This document shows positions 39,001 through 40,721 of a stretch of 40,721 bases of DNA, piece after piece; within the stretch, counting starts at the first letter, position 1, and the number at the start of each line of letters is the position of its first letter. The notes beneath the pieces were generated by a model. The model was not told the DNA's origin. It saw only the letters and a list, made by a program, of their open reading frames with translations, and did not search any database. This stretch comes from Streptomyces boluensis (GTDB lineage: Bacteria > Actinomycetota > Actinomycetes > Streptomycetales > Streptomycetaceae). The stretch lies in the NCBI RefSeq assembly GCF_009908195.1, contig NZ_JAAAHS010000022.1:1-40721 (forward strand), given 5' to 3'. Both the position numbers and the translations under genes were made by a program.

Positions 39001-39866
39001 CCGTCCTGCCAGTCGACGGCCTTGTCCCCGTTGGCGTCGGGCGTGACGACGACCTTCGCCCAGGGCAGATCGTCCCGGTCCACCGTCCCGGCGCCCGCGC
39101 CCCGGTACGTCCACTGCCCGGACCAGACACCCACCCGGGTCTCGCCGCTCTCGGTCTTCCGCGCCTGGTGCCAGAACCGGGCGTCGTCGCCGCCGGTGGC
39201 GCCGCTCGGCTTGTCGTACGTCGAGTTGGACTCGACGGCCGCGGCGAGCCGCCCCGTATTGACGATCGCGTACGAGGCACCGGCCGGCGCACTCTCCGCC
39301 GGGGTGTCGGCGCCGACCTTCCCGAACACGTCGGCGGTCTTCGTGGAGTCCGGGTCGAGCCGGGTGAAGGCGGTCTCGGCGCCCTGGTCGGCGCTGCCCA
39401 CCGAGACCAGGTCGTGCCCGGGGATGTCGAGCGTCCCGACCCGGAAGGCCTCGGTGTCCCGGACCGCGGTGATCCGGAACGCGGTGGCGCGCCCGTCGAC
39501 GGAGAGCGTCGCGTCCAGTTGCACGCCGGGCAGGTCAGGGAAGGCGAGCGTGTACGCGGCCGAGTCCGCCTCGATGTCGGGGGCGCCCTCGACCCGTACG
39601 GCATACGCGGCGCCGTTGAGGACGACCTCGGTGACCGGGCGGGTGGAGCCGAGCAGGCGGGCGCCCGTGGCCCGGTCGGTGTAGGACGTGACGCGCGGGA
39701 AGTCGGCCGCGACCTCGACGTCGAGCTGCGGCGAGGAGATCACTTGCGCCTGGAGGGGCGGCGCACCGGAGGCGGCGGTGACCGGGCTCGGGGACACGAC
39801 GGCGAGGGACGTGGCGGCGGCGAGCACGGCGCAGGCCGCGCGGATTCTTCGGGTTCGTCGGGACAT
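36024..39866 (-). CDS. Secreted endo-alpha-N-acetylgalactosaminidase (GH101)
   Basis: A 1280-aa secreted enzyme with a Sec signal (MSRRTRRIRAACAVLAAATS), a galactose-mutarotase-like beta domain, then a TIM barrel. Candidate catalytic residues are the nucleophile Asp461 in LIYLDVYYTHGW and acid/base Glu487 in NLATEWADKF, the spacing and context expected for GH101. After the barrel come carbohydrate-binding beta-sandwich domains, a NEW3-like domain (about 1030-1110) and a C-terminal NPCBM domain (SYEKGLGTHAPAKIRYYLGG). GH101 releases the core-1 disaccharide Gal-GalNAc from Ser/Thr of mucin-type glycoproteins. The ATG at 39866 is preferred; GTG at 39887 and TTG at 39935 are in frame. It forms an operon with the PL8 gene. 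Confidence 0.9.
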   Translation of the reverse strand: MSRRTRRIRAACAVLAAATSLAVVSPSPVTAASGAPPLQAQVISSPQLDVEVAADFPRVTSYTDRATGARLLGSTRPVTEVVLNGAAYAVRVEGAPDIEADSAAYTLAFPDLPGVQLDATLSVDGRATAFRITAVRDTEAFRVGTLDIPGHDLVSVGSADQGAETAFTRLDPDSTKTADVFGKVGADTPAESAPAGASYAIVNTGRLAAAVESNSTYDKPSGATGGDDARFWHQARKTESGETRVGVWSGQWTYRGAGAGTVDRDDLPWAKVVVTPDANGDKAVDWQDGAVAFRSIGVKAPGGEQTPDRVITHIPFNFASQATHPFLRTLDDVKRVSLATDGLGQLALLKGYASEGHDSAHPDYGGNINKRAGGLTDLNKLLKGGKQWGATFGVHVNATEAYPEAKAFDEQLVDKSKPGWNWLNQSYYIDQRRDINSGDLAERFQRLREETDRNLSLIYLDVYYTHGWIAEKTARAVREQGWNLATEWADKFERDSLWSHWANDLDYGGATNKGLNSRIIRFIRNGEKDIWNDHPILGQTSLVDFEGWTGENDFSAFTDNVWQKNLPAKFLQHHTIQKWTENRIDFSGGVHGTVENGTRTLYDDGRKVLDGDAYLLPWDGGKKLYHYNKGGGTTSWAASDGAAYTVYELTDNGRVKTGTVTATGGKLTLKADKGRPYVLYPADRTPERADPAWGEGTPVDDPGFNDAGLDAWTTTGTVDRDTDSLGRNNGKLSGPGAAAVSQKIDGLTGGKRYTASAWIEVEPGTTRPTTLSAGGEHVTVERSTVENTIGGSDWHGTYFQRAKVTFTAPADGRTTLSVGADQGAGTVRVDDVRLVANAPSTVQGAVAHEDFEAVDQGWGPFLKGPAGGANDPRTHIAQKHAPYTQAGWNAKLVDDVLGGSESLKTHEGNTGLVYRTAPATVPMKDGRAYRVEFDYQASHGGAFEWVTGYDQFADGRPASVETRHTPLPQQRTTGHFEQRVTAGCGDTWTGLRMREDAPESADFVLDDFTVTDLGPAEEQAACATLTVRPEAEVLEPGRANEVTATFTNHEATAAEDLKVTLGLPEGWTAEPAGPVTLDPVAPGARATATWQVTPPADAAYRTYQLTADATYRTGDGARSVTGTTSVRTLPPPPTADAWASDLDWTAAENGWGPVERDLSNGGTGSGDGTPLKIGSVSYEKGLGTHAPAKIRYYLGGKCTSFTAEVGVDEAQPTRGSVQFGVTADGTSKAESPVLRATDPAHSLTADVTGAKYVELLVGDGGDGNGNDHADWGNARFHCGG

Positions 39867-39993
39867 GGTGCGTGGGTAGCGGCGCACCTCGTACGGGGTC
39901 AACGGGCCGGGGGTTTCCTGGTTCCGGCAGTCCAAGAAGTGGCGCGCTTCCGTCCAAGAGACACGGGTCCGGGAACCTCCTTCGCCATAGATG

Positions 39994-40043
39994 TTGAATG
40001 TTGAACTTAATCGCGCTACAGTGAATCTCGTTGAACATTCAAC
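39994..40043 (+). promoter_or_regulatory. YceI-gene promoter with GTTGAA half-sites
   Basis: TTGAAT (39994-39999), a 17-nt spacer and TACAGT (40017-40022) make a good housekeeping promoter. GTTGAA occurs at 39993-39998 and 40000-40005 over the -35, and GTTGAA/TTCAAC (40030-40035, 40038-40043) form a palindrome at or just after the expected start of transcription. This is the layout of a MarR-type repressor operator. No such regulator is in the window. Confidence 0.6.
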
Positions 40044-40116
40044 AGGTGTTCGACAGCCTGCTTCGGACTCGTCCGGAGCTCGTCCCCCTCAAGCTCGTCC
40101 CCCCAAGGAGCAGGTC

Positions 40117-40716
40117 ATGGGCATCTTCGGCCGCAAGAACGACAGCACCGCCACCATCACCGCCGACGTCAACCCCGAGCTCGCAGCGCTCACCGGCGAC
40201 TACTCGATCGACCCCTCGCACTCCAGCCTCGGCTTCACCGCCCGGCACGCGATGGTCACCAACGTGAAGGGCGCCTTCCTCGACTTCGAGGGCAGCCTCC
40301 AGCTGGACGGCTCGAACCCGGCGGCGTCCACCGCGAGCATCGACGTGAAGATGGACAGCATCGACACCGGTGCGGCCGACCGCGACGGTCACCTCAAGAG
40401 CGCCGACTTCTTCGACGCCGAGACCTTCCCCGCCATGTCCTTCCGCTCCACCTCGGCCGAGACCCGTGGCGGCGACGACTACCGGATCCACGGCGACCTG
40501 ACCATCAAGGGCATCACGAAGCCCGTCGCCATCGACCTGGAGTTCAACGGCTCGGCCACGGACCCGTTCGGCAACGAGCGCGTCGGCTTCGAGGGCAAGG
40601 CCGAGATCCTGCGCTCCGACTGGGGCCTCACCTGGAACGCCGCGCTCGAGACCGGTGGCGTCCTGGTCTCGGACAAGATCAAGCTGAACTTCGACATCTC
40701 GGCGATCAAGAAGTAA
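40117..40716 (+). CDS. YceI family protein
   Basis: A 199-aa protein with the lipocalin-like YceI domain: GDYSIDPSHSSLGFTARHAM, DIDVKMDSIDTG-type strands (here SIDVKMDSIDTGAADRDGHL), SADFFDAETFPAMSF, then LTIKGITKPVAIDLEF. YceI proteins bind isoprenoid-like lipids in a barrel and are often stress- or base-induced. This one has no signal peptide and a short charged N-terminus (MGIFGRKNDSTATI), so it is probably cytoplasmic. AAGGAG lies six bases before the ATG. Expression is probably under the palindromic operator upstream. Confidence 0.93.
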   Translation: MGIFGRKNDSTATITADVNPELAALTGDYSIDPSHSSLGFTARHAMVTNVKGAFLDFEGSLQLDGSNPAASTASIDVKMDSIDTGAADRDGHLKSADFFDAETFPAMSFRSTSAETRGGDDYRIHGDLTIKGITKPVAIDLEFNGSATDPFGNERVGFEGKAEILRSDWGLTWNAALETGGVLVSDKIKLNFDISAIKK

Positions 40717-40721
40717 CGCAC

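Noticed and set aside
33672-40004. A 2110-codon open frame on the plus strand opposite the GH101 and PL8 genes
   Set aside because: It is an antisense shadow made possible by high GC at codon third positions. Its composition is Arg/Gly/Val/Ala-rich with no recognisable domain, whereas the minus strand has clear catalytic motifs.

Overview
The window is high-GC actinobacterial chromosome, almost certainly Streptomyces. Codon third positions are strongly GC-rich, GTG starts are common, intrinsic terminators are GC-rich hairpins with short T tracts, and the gene order (recG, rpmB, thiD/thiL, ddl, gpsA, cofC, hupS, leuDC/ndgR, tRNA-Gln/Glu, gltX, two conservons, accE/accB) matches, from memory, the block around SCO5535-SCO5566 of S. 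coelicolor. That synteny was not checked against a database.

Layout. 1-4.1 kb (minus): recG and a DAK2-domain FakA-like protein. 4.3 kb (plus): rpmB. 4.8-6.5 kb (minus): thiD-thiL, overlapping by 4 nt. 6.8-7.6 kb (plus): a stand-alone Lrp/AsnC ligand-binding protein and a DUF3515 lipoprotein. 7.6-10.7 kb (minus): ddl, gpsA and plsC; plsC and gpsA overlap by 4 nt. 10.9-11.6 kb: cofC (plus), overlapping tail-to-tail with a small minus-strand ORF. 11.9-15.2 kb (minus): hupS, a small conserved protein, leuD and leuC, with the IclR regulator ndgR divergent at 15.4 kb. 16.4-16.9 kb (minus): five tRNAs (three Glu-CTC, two Gln-CTG). 17.0-20.4 kb (minus): a HAD hydrolase, gltX, an FAH-family enzyme and an 89-aa protein with repeated NPRR motifs.

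20.9-31.4 kb (plus) holds two tandem conservons, cvnA1-B1-C1-D1 and cvnA2-B2-C2-D2. Each encodes a membrane histidine-kinase-like sensor, a roadblock protein, a DUF742 protein and a small GTPase. They share a 429-bp tract that is about 99% identical and has abrupt edges inside otherwise diverged genes, which looks like gene conversion. 31.7-33.5 kb (minus): accE and accB, acetyl-CoA carboxylase subunits for malonyl-CoA supply. 33.7-39.9 kb (minus): a two-gene secreted glycan-degradation operon (GH101 endo-alpha-N-acetylgalactosaminidase plus a PL8 lyase). 40.1 kb (plus): a YceI-family protein whose promoter is surrounded by GTTGAA half-sites.

Most genes are conserved housekeeping functions: translation (rpmB, gltX and the tRNAs it should charge), cofactor synthesis (thiD, thiL, cofC), envelope and lipid precursors (ddl, gpsA, plsC, accB/E) and leucine synthesis. 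The less explained parts are the conservon pair, the NPRR-repeat protein, the GH101/PL8 operon and several palindromic control sites.
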